Shown here: one piece after another, positions 7,139 through 15,194 of the stretch | Position numbering within the stretch: position 1 is the first letter of the stretch | Layout of the letters: each line of letters begins with the position of its first letter | Assembly: GCF_001757355.1 (NCBI RefSeq) | Contig: NZ_MINO01000007.1 | Coordinates: forward strand, 1 to 64,000 | Direction of reading: 5' to 3' | Source of the DNA: Sphingobium phenoxybenzoativorans | GTDB lineage: Bacteria > Pseudomonadota > Alphaproteobacteria > Sphingomonadales > Sphingomonadaceae | Length of the DNA: 64,000 nt | The notes under the pieces: generated by a model | The model's database searches: none | What the model was told of the DNA's origin: nothing | The model's input: only the letters and a program-made list of their open reading frames with translations | Made by a program: the position numbers and the translations under genes

Positions 7139-8706
7139 GCCTGCACCTCGGAACGCGCTTCCCTGGCAAGCAAGTCAGCGCGCAGTTCGTTCTTCAATAT
7201 CTTGTTTGCGCCACTAAGCGGCAGAGGGGTAAATCGCACTTCGACTGATCGCGGACATTTGAACCCGGCGATCATTGACTTGCAATGGTCGATCACCTGC
7301 TGCGGCTCGATTGACACACCGGACACGGGTACGACGACCGCGTGAACGGCTTCGCCCCAGCGCGCATCCGGCCGGCCGAATACTGCACATTGTTGTATGG
7401 ATGGGTGCGCGGCGATGGCGTTTTCAACCTCCTGCGAATAGACATTCTCACCGCCGGAAATGATCACATCCTTCAGACGGTCGACGACATAGAGATAGCC
7501 GTCACCGTCCAGATAACCGATGTCGCCCGTATGCATCCATCCGCCGCGCAACGCCTCTGCCGTAGCATCAGCCTGCCGCCAATATCCCAGCATGACCATA
7601 GGCCCGCGTACGACAATCTCTCCCCGCTCCCCGGCCGGAACTGGAACACCAGATGGATCGACCACCGCAATGTCCGCAAGCAGCGCCGGACGGCCCGCGG
7701 ATCGCAACAATCCCTTCGCCGCCATCTCCGGCATATGTTCACGCCAGCCCAGCATCGTTGCGATTGGCGACGTCTCCGTCATCCCATAGGATTGGACGAA
7801 CCGGACATCCGGCAATCGCGTCATCACTTGCCGCAGCAACGCCTCCGGCATGGCCGCCGCGCCATAGGTGATGTAGCGCAGCGAGGACAGATCAGCGCTT
7901 GCTATCTCCGGCTCATCCAGCAAAGCGCGCAGCATCGTCGGCACAAAAGTCGCCAGCGTCACGCGATGCCGGGCGATCACGGACAGAACTTCGCCCGCGA
8001 CGAAGCGCGGCAGAACGACATGCGTGCCCGCAGCCTGCGTCACCGAAAACAGCCTGACGCCCGCCGCAACATGGAATAGCGGGCCGCAATGGAGGTGAAC
8101 CGTGCGCTCATCCATACCGATGTGCGATATAAAATTCGCCGAATTGGCGAGGATATTGGCATGGCTGAGCATCACGCCCTTGGGCGCTCCGGTCGTGCCT
8201 CCGGTGTAAAACAGACAGGCAAGGTCATCGCCTCCCCGCCCCGCGTCCGGTACGGCCTGCGCGACCGCCAACGCCGCCTCATAAGCGGTCATGCCATCTG
8301 GCGCCGGGCCATCCGCACAATGGATGATGGCGGACACCGTTCCACCCGATGCATGCTTCAGTTCGCCAGCAAATTGCGCAAAGTCGGGACCAAGAACGAT
8401 AATCTTCGGCCCAGCATCAGCAATCTGCGCTGCAATCTCCTGCACAGATAGCCGGTGATTGAGCGGCGTTATCACGCCTCCCGCATGCAGCGCAGCGAAA
8501 TAGCATTCCAGCGACCGGTGGCTGTTCAATGCAAGCAAGGCGACGCGATCCCCCGTCTCCAAACCGAGCGATTTGAACATGCCCGCAAGCCGCGCGGTCC
8601 GGTCCGCAAACTGCGCCCAACTGAACTGCGCGTCACCGTCGAGGATCGCCACGCCCTGCGGACGCATCAAAAGCGCGCGCCGCATTCCCTGCGTCAGTCC
8701 AATCAT
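7135..8706 (-). CDS. AMP-forming acyl-CoA ligase (class I adenylate-forming)
   Basis: 523 aa from the ATG at 8706, which has GGAG 10 nt upstream; a TTG at 8715 is less likely. The adenylation core motifs are in order: YTGGTTGAPKGVMLSH (P-loop), SYGMTETSP, GGWMHTGDIGYLDGDGYLYVVDR, then the hinge DRLKDVIISGGENVYSQEVE and the C-terminal Lys in PLSGANKILK. All residues needed for adenylate formation and thioesterification are present. Substrate not readable, but a carboxylate from side-chain oxidation fits. Middle gene of SDR-ligase-PaaG; the SDR lies 57 nt upstream and the PaaG-like gene overlaps its end. Confidence 0.92.
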   Translation of the reverse strand: MIGLTQGMRRALLMRPQGVAILDGDAQFSWAQFADRTARLAGMFKSLGLETGDRVALLALNSHRSLECYFAALHAGGVITPLNHRLSVQEIAAQIADAGPKIIVLGPDFAQFAGELKHASGGTVSAIIHCADGPAPDGMTAYEAALAVAQAVPDAGRGGDDLACLFYTGGTTGAPKGVMLSHANILANSANFISHIGMDERTVHLHCGPLFHVAAGVRLFSVTQAAGTHVVLPRFVAGEVLSVIARHRVTLATFVPTMLRALLDEPEIASADLSSLRYITYGAAAMPEALLRQVMTRLPDVRFVQSYGMTETSPIATMLGWREHMPEMAAKGLLRSAGRPALLADIAVVDPSGVPVPAGERGEIVVRGPMVMLGYWRQADATAEALRGGWMHTGDIGYLDGDGYLYVVDRLKDVIISGGENVYSQEVENAIAAHPSIQQCAVFGRPDARWGEAVHAVVVPVSGVSIEPQQVIDHCKSMIAGFKCPRSVEVRFTPLPLSGANKILKNELRADLLAREARSEVQA

Positions 8707-8763
8707 CACGCGCAACTCCGCTCAAAGCAGTTTTGGACGATCCGCTTCGTCACTATCTGCCTC

Positions 8764-9516
8764 TCAGACCTCAAGAGGAAAGCCTCCCGACACCCGCAAA
8801 GTTTCCCCGGTGATGAAACTCGCCTTGTCCGAACAAAGGAACATCGCCGCGTCTACGATATCGCCGGGCAGGCCCTGACGCTTGAGCAGTTGCAGATCAT
8901 TGATGAAATGGCTGATCATATCGGATGGAAGGTCGGCCATGACCGACTCTGTCGCCATCAGCCCCGGCGCCACGGCATTGACCCGGATATTGTCACGAGC
9001 AAACTCACGGGCAAGACTGACGGTCAGCCCGCGCACGGCGAGCTTCGACAAGCCATAGGGCCCAGGTATCGTATATCCTGCAATCGACGCCAGGTTGAGA
9101 ATGACGCCACCCCCGCGCCGGGCCATTGCAGACCTGACCGCCACCGAGCAATTGATGACGCCCATGACATTCACTTCCAACACAGCACGGACATCCGCTC
9201 TCGATATGATGGAAAAGTCTGTGCTGTACCGGTTGGCCAGAAGCCCCGCATTGTTGATCAGGATGTTCACACCACCCAGCGTTTCGACAATATGGGCGAC
9301 CGCCGAGTCGACCGCTTGTTCGTCGCTGACGTCACAGGAAACGGCACTGCACGATGCGCCATCGGCGGAAAGGGAGTTGGCTGCGCGTCGCGCCTCATCT
9401 CCGTCCCTATCCAGAATCACAACCGTTGCGCCAGCGGCGCATAATGCCTGTGCAAAGCCAAAACCGAATCCGCGCGCGCCTCCGGTGACGATAGCTATCT
9501 TATCTTTATGCTCCAT
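8764..9516 (-). CDS. short-chain dehydrogenase/reductase
   Basis: 250 aa from the ATG at 9516, preceded by GAGG; the longer frame to 9588 would run through an operator palindrome. Classical SDR: TGGARGFGFGF cofactor loop, NNAG, Ser in LASIAG, YGLSK. It closely resembles the SDR at 54143-54889: both have the IAGYTIPGPYG/VAGYEVDTGYG type region, the FIND/FINE-xQLxKRQG substrate lid and the ending FITGETLxVxGG. The two therefore probably act on similar substrates. First gene of the reverse operon with the ligase and PaaG-like isomerase; the operator at 9529-9538 stands 12 bp before the start. Confidence 0.9.
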   Translation of the reverse strand: MEHKDKIAIVTGGARGFGFGFAQALCAAGATVVILDRDGDEARRAANSLSADGASCSAVSCDVSDEQAVDSAVAHIVETLGGVNILINNAGLLANRYSTDFSIISRADVRAVLEVNVMGVINCSVAVRSAMARRGGGVILNLASIAGYTIPGPYGLSKLAVRGLTVSLAREFARDNIRVNAVAPGLMATESVMADLPSDMISHFINDLQLLKRQGLPGDIVDAAMFLCSDKASFITGETLRVSGGFPLEV

Positions 9517-9528
9517 CACCTCGACATA

Positions 9529-9538
9529 TTGCATGCAA
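9529..9538. promoter_or_regulatory. TTGCATGCAA operator (perfect), reverse SDR-ligase-isomerase operon
   Basis: Perfect palindrome 12 bp upstream of the SDR start at 9516, so close that it would overlap the leader or ribosome-binding region. It is one of a pair with 9633-9642 in the 154-bp divergent gap. Confidence 0.75.
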
Positions 9539-9632
9539 AATTGCTTGTCCATATTTTCCGAAAGCGGCTTGCCTGAGAGAACGGTCATTAAATTAACTGA
9601 ATACGCTTTTAATCAGGCTTTTCAGAAATGAG

Positions 9633-9642
9633 TTGCATGCAA
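9633..9642. promoter_or_regulatory. TTGCATGCAA operator (perfect), forward hydrolase-DUF35-lyase operon
   Basis: Perfect palindrome 28 bp upstream of the hydrolase start at 9671, about 104 bp from the copy serving the divergent operon. Each side of the divergent gap therefore has its own operator. Confidence 0.75.
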
Positions 9643-9670
9643 AAGACAGTAGAAGCTAGGCAGGAACCCT

Positions 9671-10564
9671 ATGATTGAGAAAACCCGTGTGAACGACTTT
9701 GACCAACGGCGCATCACATTTGCGGGCGCACATGGCCTGACCATCGCTGGGACAGCGGTCGGCCCTACCGATGGACTGCCGGTCATTCTTTCGCATGGCG
9801 GTGGACAAACCCGATATGCCTGGGGCCGTACGGCGCATTCTTTGGCGGAGTTGGGCTTCCTTGCAATCTCGCTGGATTTGCGTGGCCATGGGGAAAGCGG
9901 CTGGATGTCGTCCGGCCTTTACGTGATCGAAGATTATGCCGAGGATTTGCGGCTATTCTCTGCGACTCTGGCCCGCCCGCCTATACTGGTGGGCGCATCA
10001 CTGGGTGGCATAGCGTCGCTTCTGGCCGCCGGTGAGCCGGCCTATGCTCCGATTTCAGGCCTATGCCTGGTCGATGTCTCACCCCATCTCAAATCCGACG
10101 GCGTGGCCGGCATATTGGGCTTTATGAGAGAGACCAGCAAAGGCTTCGACACGCCTGAACAGGCGGCGGACGCCATTGCCGCCTATGTCCCCCATCGCCC
10201 ACGCCCCACAGACATTGAGGGCCTGAGAAAGAATTTGCGGGAGGGAGAAGACGGCCGATTTTACTGGCACTGGGACCCGCAGACAATTGCCAGGCCGCTT
10301 GAACCGGAACGCACAAGCAAGCGGCTGGAGCAGGCGGCGGCGCATATAGATGCGCCAGCGCTGCTGCTACGCGGCGAGTTGAGCGAACTGGTGACCGCAG
10401 ATGTCGCCAAAAACTTCATGGCGCTGTTCAACAGGGGTGCGACCGTCGACATCCCCGGCGCGCGACACATGGTTGCGGGGGACAGAAACGATTTGTTCGG
10501 CAGGGAACTGATCGCCTTCGCAGAAAATATACGAAACGAGAGGACAGGGGATGTTGGCCAATAA
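9671..10564 (+). CDS. alpha/beta-hydrolase
   Basis: 297 aa. The order is that of the alpha/beta-hydrolase fold: oxyanion loop SHGGGQTRYAWGR, strand with LDLRGHGESGW, nucleophile elbow GASLGG (Ser at about residue 112), a helical lid around residues 150-220, and the terminal His in PGARHMVAGD. It could cleave a lactone, ester or C-C bond of a ring-opened product. The ATG at 9671 has AGGAA about 6 nt upstream. It overlaps the start of the DUF35 gene by 14 nt and heads the operon hydrolase-DUF35-thiolase-fold lyase. The DUF35/lyase context suggests that it handles a CoA-linked or lactone intermediate. The substrate is not known. Confidence 0.9.
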   Translation: MIEKTRVNDFDQRRITFAGAHGLTIAGTAVGPTDGLPVILSHGGGQTRYAWGRTAHSLAELGFLAISLDLRGHGESGWMSSGLYVIEDYAEDLRLFSATLARPPILVGASLGGIASLLAAGEPAYAPISGLCLVDVSPHLKSDGVAGILGFMRETSKGFDTPEQAADAIAAYVPHRPRPTDIEGLRKNLREGEDGRFYWHWDPQTIARPLEPERTSKRLEQAAAHIDAPALLLRGELSELVTADVAKNFMALFNRGATVDIPGARHMVAGDRNDLFGRELIAFAENIRNERTGDVGQ

Positions 10565-10964
10565 TGCGCCGTTACCGGTTCTGACGCCGGAGACGGAGGC
10601 TTTCTGGACTGGAGGCTGCGAAGGGAAGCTGATGATTATGCGGTGCGCGCAATGCATGCGCCGACATCATCCGCCCAGCCCGGTATGCCCCCATTGCTAC
10701 AGCGAACGGGTAGCGCCTGAAGCCGTATCGGGCCGCGCGAAGATCGCCAGCTTCACCGTAAATCACCAGAAATGGCTACCCGACATGAAGGTGCCGTTCG
10801 TGATCGCCATCGTTGAATTGGATGAACAGCCGGACATCCGGATAACCACAAATATCGTCAACGCGCCGCCGGAGACGATACATATTGGCCAGTCCGTCCA
10901 AGTGTTATTCGAACAGCATGAGGATGTGTGGCTGCCCCTTTTCCAGCCGGAGAAAGGCGCATGA
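10551..10964 (+). CDS. DUF35 OB-fold/zinc-ribbon acyl-CoA partner protein
   Basis: 137 aa with the standard DUF35 plan: an N-terminal helix (LTPETEAFWTGG), a rubredoxin-like zinc ribbon with Cys32, Cys35, Cys46 and Cys49 (RCAQC and VCPHC), and an OB fold (IASFTVNHQKWL to VLFEQHEDVWLPLF). DUF35 proteins bind thiolase-fold partners and help place acyl-CoA, as in the Ltp2 aldolase of steroid side-chain breakdown and in HMG-CoA synthase complexes. The gene directly precedes a thiolase-fold gene, overlapping it by 4 nt (ATGA), which fits a stoichiometric complex. No catalytic role of its own is expected. Confidence 0.92.
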   Translation: MLANNAPLPVLTPETEAFWTGGCEGKLMIMRCAQCMRRHHPPSPVCPHCYSERVAPEAVSGRAKIASFTVNHQKWLPDMKVPFVIAIVELDEQPDIRITTNIVNAPPETIHIGQSVQVLFEQHEDVWLPLFQPEKGA

Positions 10965-12142
10965 CATTTGGCGAGAAACAGGTCGCCATCACCGGCATAG
11001 GCCAGTCGGAGATCGCCCGCCCCTCCTCCCGGTCGGCGCTCCTGCTGACCATCGATGCCATTCTGGCGGCCATTGAGGACGCCGGTCTTACGCCCGCCGA
11101 TATAGACGGGCTGACGACTTGGCCTGGCCGGATGGATAGCGACCCAGGTTTTGGCCCGGTCGGCACTACGGACATCAAGGAAGCGTTGGGCCTGAAGCTC
11201 AATTATTTTGCCGGCGGAAAGGAAGCGCCCGCTCAATTCGGTGCAGCGATCAATGCGATCGGCGCGATAGCGGCGGGATTGGCCCGCCATGTGGTCGTGT
11301 TCCGCACAGTTTACGAAGCCACCACCCGCAAGCAGACGGGCGCTGGCACTGCATTTGGCACCGCGCGCGTTCCGGACGCCCGTTTTCAGTGGCAATTGCC
11401 GATGGGCGCGATGTCCGCATCAAACTGGACCGCTCTCTACGCCCAGCGGCATTTTCATGATTACGGCACCACGCGCGAACAGATGGCGCAGATTCCGCTC
11501 AACTGCAGGCGGAACGCGGCCCTTAATCCCAAGGCGATATATCGCACGCCGCTGACTCTCGACGATTATATGGGCGCGCGGATGATTTCGACGCCGCTCT
11601 GCCTTTATGACTGCGACGTGCCGGTGGATGGGGCGACCGCGATTATCTTCTCACGCGCTGATGCCGCCGGCGACCTTCGCCATGCACCGATCAGGCTGGA
11701 AGCCGTTGGATCGGCGCTGCACGGCCGCGACAGTTGGGACCAGCGGGCGGACCTGACCAGCATGGCGGCGTTCGACGCCGCGAAGATGATGTGGTCCCGC
11801 ACCGATATGAAGCCGTCGGATATCGACACCGCGCAACTCTATGACGGTTTCACGATCCTGACGATGCTCTGGCTGGAAGCGCTGGGCTTTTGCGGAAAGG
11901 GCGAGAGCGGCGCCTTCATTGAAGAAGGCACCCGCATCGCGCTGGCAGGCGAATTGCCCCTGAATACATCCGGCGGACAATTGTCCGAGGGCCGCGTGCA
12001 CGGCTACGGCTATCTCCACGAAGCATGCCTGCAACTGCGCGGCACCGCTGGAGCGCGGCAGATTGCGAAGCCTGTAAATACTGCGGTTGTGGGAACAGGA
12101 GGCGGCCCATTGGCCTCCTGCATGCTGCTACGAAACGATTAG
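10961..12142 (+). CDS. thiolase-fold protein, SCP-x/Ltp2-like (probable retro-aldol lyase)
   Basis: 393 aa from the ATG at 10961 (ATGA overlap with DUF35); an upstream in-frame ATG at 10928 lies inside that gene. The fold is thiolase: VAITGIGQSEIARPSSRS at the start, QLYDGFTILTMLWLEALGF, NTSGGQLSEGRVHGYGYLHE near the end. The first-half nucleophilic Cys of true thiolases is missing: the stretch APAQFGAAINAIG stands where it should be. Together with the DUF35 partner this points to the Ltp2 type, which cleaves a beta-hydroxyacyl-CoA by retro-aldol reaction using Tyr residues. Tyr in QLYDG and HGYGY are candidates. A non-cleaving acyl-binding role is not excluded. Confidence 0.85.
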   Translation: MTFGEKQVAITGIGQSEIARPSSRSALLLTIDAILAAIEDAGLTPADIDGLTTWPGRMDSDPGFGPVGTTDIKEALGLKLNYFAGGKEAPAQFGAAINAIGAIAAGLARHVVVFRTVYEATTRKQTGAGTAFGTARVPDARFQWQLPMGAMSASNWTALYAQRHFHDYGTTREQMAQIPLNCRRNAALNPKAIYRTPLTLDDYMGARMISTPLCLYDCDVPVDGATAIIFSRADAAGDLRHAPIRLEAVGSALHGRDSWDQRADLTSMAAFDAAKMMWSRTDMKPSDIDTAQLYDGFTILTMLWLEALGFCGKGESGAFIEEGTRIALAGELPLNTSGGQLSEGRVHGYGYLHEACLQLRGTAGARQIAKPVNTAVVGTGGGPLASCMLLRND

Positions 12143-12160
12143 GTTCTTCGTGCGAGGCGG

Positions 12161-12191
12161 CGCGGGCGACTGTAACAGCCGCCCGCCCGCG
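12161..12191. terminator. GC-rich hairpin between convergent genes
   Basis: Between the convergent lyase (ends 12142) and thiolase (ends 12195) genes CGCGGGCG (12161-12168) pairs with CGCCCGCG (12184-12191); alternative pairings exist. No T-tract follows, so it is only a candidate bidirectional terminator. Confidence 0.4.
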
Positions 12192-12194
12192 TAA

Positions 12195-13367
12195 TCATAA
12201 TGCTTCGAAGATCGTCACATTGGCCAAACCGCCGCCTTCGCACATGGTCTGAAGGCCGTAACGCCCTTTGCGCTGGCGCAGCGCATGAATGAGCGTGGTC
12301 GCGAGTTTCGCGCCCGACGCGCCCATGGGATGCCCAAGCGCCATTGCACCGCCATGCACATTCAACCGCTCCAGATCAGCGCCGATAGCTTTCGCCCAAG
12401 CAAGCGGCACTGGGGCGAAAGCCTCATTCACTTCATAGAGGTCAATGTCCTGAATTGACATTCCGGCGGCCTTGAGCGCGCGCTCGGTTGCAGGAATAGG
12501 CGTTTCGAGCATGATCACCGGGTCGCCGCCCAGTACGGTCATCTGGTGGATGCGCGCCAGTGGAGCGACATTCAACGATTTCAGCATTGCCTCGCTGACA
12601 ATCAGGACGCCGGCCGAACCATCGCAAATCTGGCTGGAACTGGCGGCGGTGACCAGCCCATCGGGTAGCACCGTCTTCACCGCCCCAATCGATTCCGGCG
12701 TAGCGTCGAACCTTATGCCTTCATCGACATCGTGCGGAACTGCATTGCCTTCAGCATCGACACCCGAAACGGACAGGATTTCCTTCGCGAACAACCCGCT
12801 TTCGGTCGCGGCGATGGCGCGCTTGTGGCTGGACAAAGCCAACGCATCGCAATCGGCGCGGGAAAAGCCATATTTGGCCGCCATCATTTCCGCGCCCTTG
12901 AACTGATTGTACGCAAAGCCGGGGCGGCGCTCCAGCATCACGGGGCTCATCGGTCCGCCCCAGCCCTTTTCGTGGGCCAGCGTGTAAGCCGAACTCATTG
13001 GAACGCGCGTCATGCTCTCGACACCGGCGGCGATGACAGCCTGGGCGCTCCCGGCGATCACCGCCTGCGCAGCGAAATGGATCGCCTGCTGGGACGATCC
13101 GCATTGACGGTCGACCGTCACGCCGGGCACTGTTTCGGGCAGGTTCGACGACAATATGGCCTGACGGGCGACGTTGAACGCCTGCTCGCCGACCTGGGTG
13201 ACGCATCCCATGACAACATCATCTACCTGGGCGGGGTCGATTCCGGATTGTTCGACCAGCGCGTCGATCACGCGGCCGGACAAATCAGCCGGATGCCAGT
13301 TCCTCAGACGCCCACCCCGGCGGCCTCCGGCTGTGCGGGTAGCGGCGACAATATATGCTTCAGCCAT
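12195..13367 (-). CDS. acetyl-CoA C-acyltransferase (thiolase, FadA type)
   Basis: 390 aa with a complete thiolase active site: nucleophile Cys89 in VDRQCGSSQQA, NEAFAP, the His of GGAMALGHPMGASG, and the acid/base Cys in TMCEGGGLAN. It removes acetyl- or propionyl-CoA from a 3-ketoacyl-CoA. The QCGSSQQ form of the nucleophile loop is common in thiolases of steroid and other side-chain degradation, but this does not fix the substrate. It lies 38 nt downstream of an HSD10-like 3-hydroxyacyl-CoA dehydrogenase, so the pair performs the last two steps of a beta-oxidation round. Both would be expressed from the promoter with the 14220 operator. Confidence 0.93.
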   Translation of the reverse strand: MAEAYIVAATRTAGGRRGGRLRNWHPADLSGRVIDALVEQSGIDPAQVDDVVMGCVTQVGEQAFNVARQAILSSNLPETVPGVTVDRQCGSSQQAIHFAAQAVIAGSAQAVIAAGVESMTRVPMSSAYTLAHEKGWGGPMSPVMLERRPGFAYNQFKGAEMMAAKYGFSRADCDALALSSHKRAIAATESGLFAKEILSVSGVDAEGNAVPHDVDEGIRFDATPESIGAVKTVLPDGLVTAASSSQICDGSAGVLIVSEAMLKSLNVAPLARIHQMTVLGGDPVIMLETPIPATERALKAAGMSIQDIDLYEVNEAFAPVPLAWAKAIGADLERLNVHGGAMALGHPMGASGAKLATTLIHALRQRKGRYGLQTMCEGGGLANVTIFEAL

Positions 13368-13405
13368 GACGATCCTCGAAAAACAGGGAAAATATTTGCC
13401 CGCGA

Positions 13406-14185
13406 TCAGCGCGGCGGCATGCGGATTGCACCGTCAAGGCGGATGACCTCACCGTTGACATAACCGTTGCGGCAAAGCTCCAGCACCATCGACGCATACT
13501 CCTCCGGCGCGCCGAGACGGCTTGGGAATGGCACGGATTCGGCGAGACTCTTGCGCATCTCCTCCGGCGCAGCGAGCATCGGGGGAGTAGCGAAGATGCC
13601 CGGCATGATCGTGTTCACGCGGATGAATTCCGATGCAAGGTCGCGCGCGATAGGCAGAGTCATGCCCACGATCCCCGCCTTTGCCGCGGCATAGGCGACT
13701 TGTCCGATCTGGCCATCCTTGGCTGCGGCCGAGGCGGTATTGACGATGACCCCGCGTTCGCTGTCGATGGGATCCAGGGACGCCATGCCCGCGGCGGAAA
13801 CGGCGGCGCACTGAAATGCGCTCATCAGATTGAGGTGGACGATCTTGGTGAAGCGATCCAATGCCATAGGCTCTATCGCGCCTGTCTCGCGATTGCGGCG
13901 GATGATCTTCGCGGACGTGCCGCCACCCGCACAACTCACCAGGATGCGCTCCTGCCCATGCGCTGCGCGCGCAGCAGTGAAGCCCGCCGCCACCGATTCC
14001 GCGGACGTCACATCGACTGAACAGAATGCGCCGCCTAGCTCCTTTGCGACCGCCTCGCCCCGCTCCGCATTGAGATCGAAGATCGCGACTTTTACGCCTT
14101 GTGCCGCGAGCGCCCGCGCCGTCGCCTCGCCCAGGCCCGAAGCCCCGCCCGTGACCACAGCCGAAATCGATCCATCCAGACGCAC
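13406..14185 (-). CDS. SDR, 3-hydroxyacyl-CoA dehydrogenase type II (HSD10)-like
   Basis: 259 aa classical SDR: VVTGGASGLGEAT, Ser in NTASAAAKDGQIGQ, YAAAK. The stretch GIVGMTLPIARDLA, followed by RVNTIMPGIFATPPML, is characteristic of HSD10/type II 3-hydroxyacyl-CoA dehydrogenases, which oxidise (S)-3-hydroxyacyl-CoAs, often branched ones such as 2-methyl-3-hydroxybutyryl-CoA. The immediately following thiolase supports the beta-oxidation role. First gene of the operon; an operator copy with one mismatch lies 34 bp upstream. Substrate chain or ring system unknown. Confidence 0.9.
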   Translation of the reverse strand: MRLDGSISAVVTGGASGLGEATARALAAQGVKVAIFDLNAERGEAVAKELGGAFCSVDVTSAESVAAGFTAARAAHGQERILVSCAGGGTSAKIIRRNRETGAIEPMALDRFTKIVHLNLMSAFQCAAVSAAGMASLDPIDSERGVIVNTASAAAKDGQIGQVAYAAAKAGIVGMTLPIARDLASEFIRVNTIMPGIFATPPMLAAPEEMRKSLAESVPFPSRLGAPEEYASMVLELCRNGYVNGEVIRLDGAIRMPPR

Positions 14186-14219
14186 CCCGATTCTCCTATA
14201 TCACCAATTCATTCGCATA

Positions 14220-14229
14220 TTGCATGCAC
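14220..14229. promoter_or_regulatory. TTGCATGCAC operator (one mismatch), HSD10-thiolase operon
   Basis: Nine of ten bases match TTGCATGCAA. The site lies 34 bp upstream of the start at 14185, in the 242-bp divergent gap that also holds the perfect copy at 14395. Confidence 0.65.
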
Positions 14230-14368
14230 GATACCGCCGAACGGCGCAACCCGTAAGGCAGAATGAGCATCACACCGCCGTTGGAATTTGCCGAATTTCT
14301 GGCAATTTCTCTCATTGAAGGGAAATTTGCGGCTTTTTCGCCTCTCCTTTACCCATACACAAATTTGC

Positions 14369-14387
14369 GTGACATTCGCAGTGTCAC
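14369..14387. promoter_or_regulatory. GTGACA-N7-TGTCAC dyad beside an operator
   Basis: A perfect 6-bp inverted repeat with a 7-bp spacer lies 7 bp before the perfect operator at 14395 and about 40 bp before the SDR start at 14428. Its sequence is unrelated to TTGCATGCAA and could be the site of a second regulator. I saw no second copy elsewhere in the window. Confidence 0.35.
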
Positions 14388-14394
14388 AACTTAT

Positions 14395-14404
14395 TTGCAT
14401 GCAA
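14395..14404. promoter_or_regulatory. TTGCATGCAA operator (perfect), forward SDR gene
   Basis: Perfect palindrome 23 bp upstream of the SDR start at 14428. Confidence 0.75.
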
Positions 14405-14427
14405 TATAGAATGGCGGGAGACGATTG

Positions 14428-15165
14428 ATGTTTGAAGGCAAAACGGCCCTGATTACCGGCGCTGGCAGCGGCATGGGCGCCGCCGTTGCGCGTCACCTGG
14501 CATCCAAAGGCGCAAACGTGGCGCTTGTGGGAATTGATTCCGCGCCCGTGGAAAAAATTAGCGCAGAAATAGCTGCGGCCGGAGGTTCGGCCATCGGCAT
14601 CGCAGCCAATGTGGCGAAGCCCGACGAGATGGAGCGCGCCGTTTCGAAGACGGTCGAAAGATACGGCGCACTGCATTTCGGCGTCAACTGCGCGGGTGTA
14701 TCACAGACCCCCAAACCCATCGGCGAGCTTGCTCCATCCGAATGGAGCGAAACCATCTCCGTCAATCTGGACGGCATCTTCCACGCCATGCGCTACGAGA
14801 TCCCCGCCATCCTCGCAGCAGGCGGCGGCGCGATCGTCAACATTTCGTCCGTGTTCGCGCATAAGGGATTTGCCGATCGTTCAGCCTATTCGGCTTCGAA
14901 GCATGCCGTAATTGGCCTCACGCGCAGCGCCACGCTGGACTATGCCTCGAAAGGGCTTCGCGTGAACACCCTCTCCCCCGGCGTCATCGATACGCCAATG
15001 TTGGACGTTGATCGCGAATCCAGCAATCAGTTTGCGCAATATATCCCAGCGCGCAGGATTGGCCGCCCGGAAGAAATCGCAACCGCCGTCGCATTCCTGC
15101 TTTCGGATGATGCATCCTATGTCAACGGCGCGGAATTGATCGTCGACGGCGGCTTTCTTGCCTAA
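14428..15165 (+). CDS. short-chain dehydrogenase/reductase
   Basis: 245 aa. The ATG at 14428 has GGGAG 8 nt upstream; a TTG one codon earlier is possible. Classical SDR residues are all present: TGAGSGMGAAV cofactor loop, NCAG, Ser in ISSVFAHKGF, YSASK, and the ending GAELIVDGGFLA. Asp after the second strand is absent (VGIDSAP) but the acidic residue in this stretch still favours NAD. It is a single-gene forward unit, converging with the next SDR. Substrate not readable; a hydroxyl or keto group of a cyclic alcohol is typical for the family. Confidence 0.9.
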   Translation: MFEGKTALITGAGSGMGAAVARHLASKGANVALVGIDSAPVEKISAEIAAAGGSAIGIAANVAKPDEMERAVSKTVERYGALHFGVNCAGVSQTPKPIGELAPSEWSETISVNLDGIFHAMRYEIPAILAAGGGAIVNISSVFAHKGFADRSAYSASKHAVIGLTRSATLDYASKGLRVNTLSPGVIDTPMLDVDRESSNQFAQYIPARRIGRPEEIATAVAFLLSDDASYVNGAELIVDGGFLA

Positions 15166-15194
15166 CTGCATAAGCGGCTAGGAAGCACTGGTCG

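Noticed and set aside
10650-10665. GCATGC-containing words inside genes (also near 16757 and 17780) as further operators
   Set aside because: They lack the TT...AA flanks (AATGCATGCG and similar) and lie inside coding regions.
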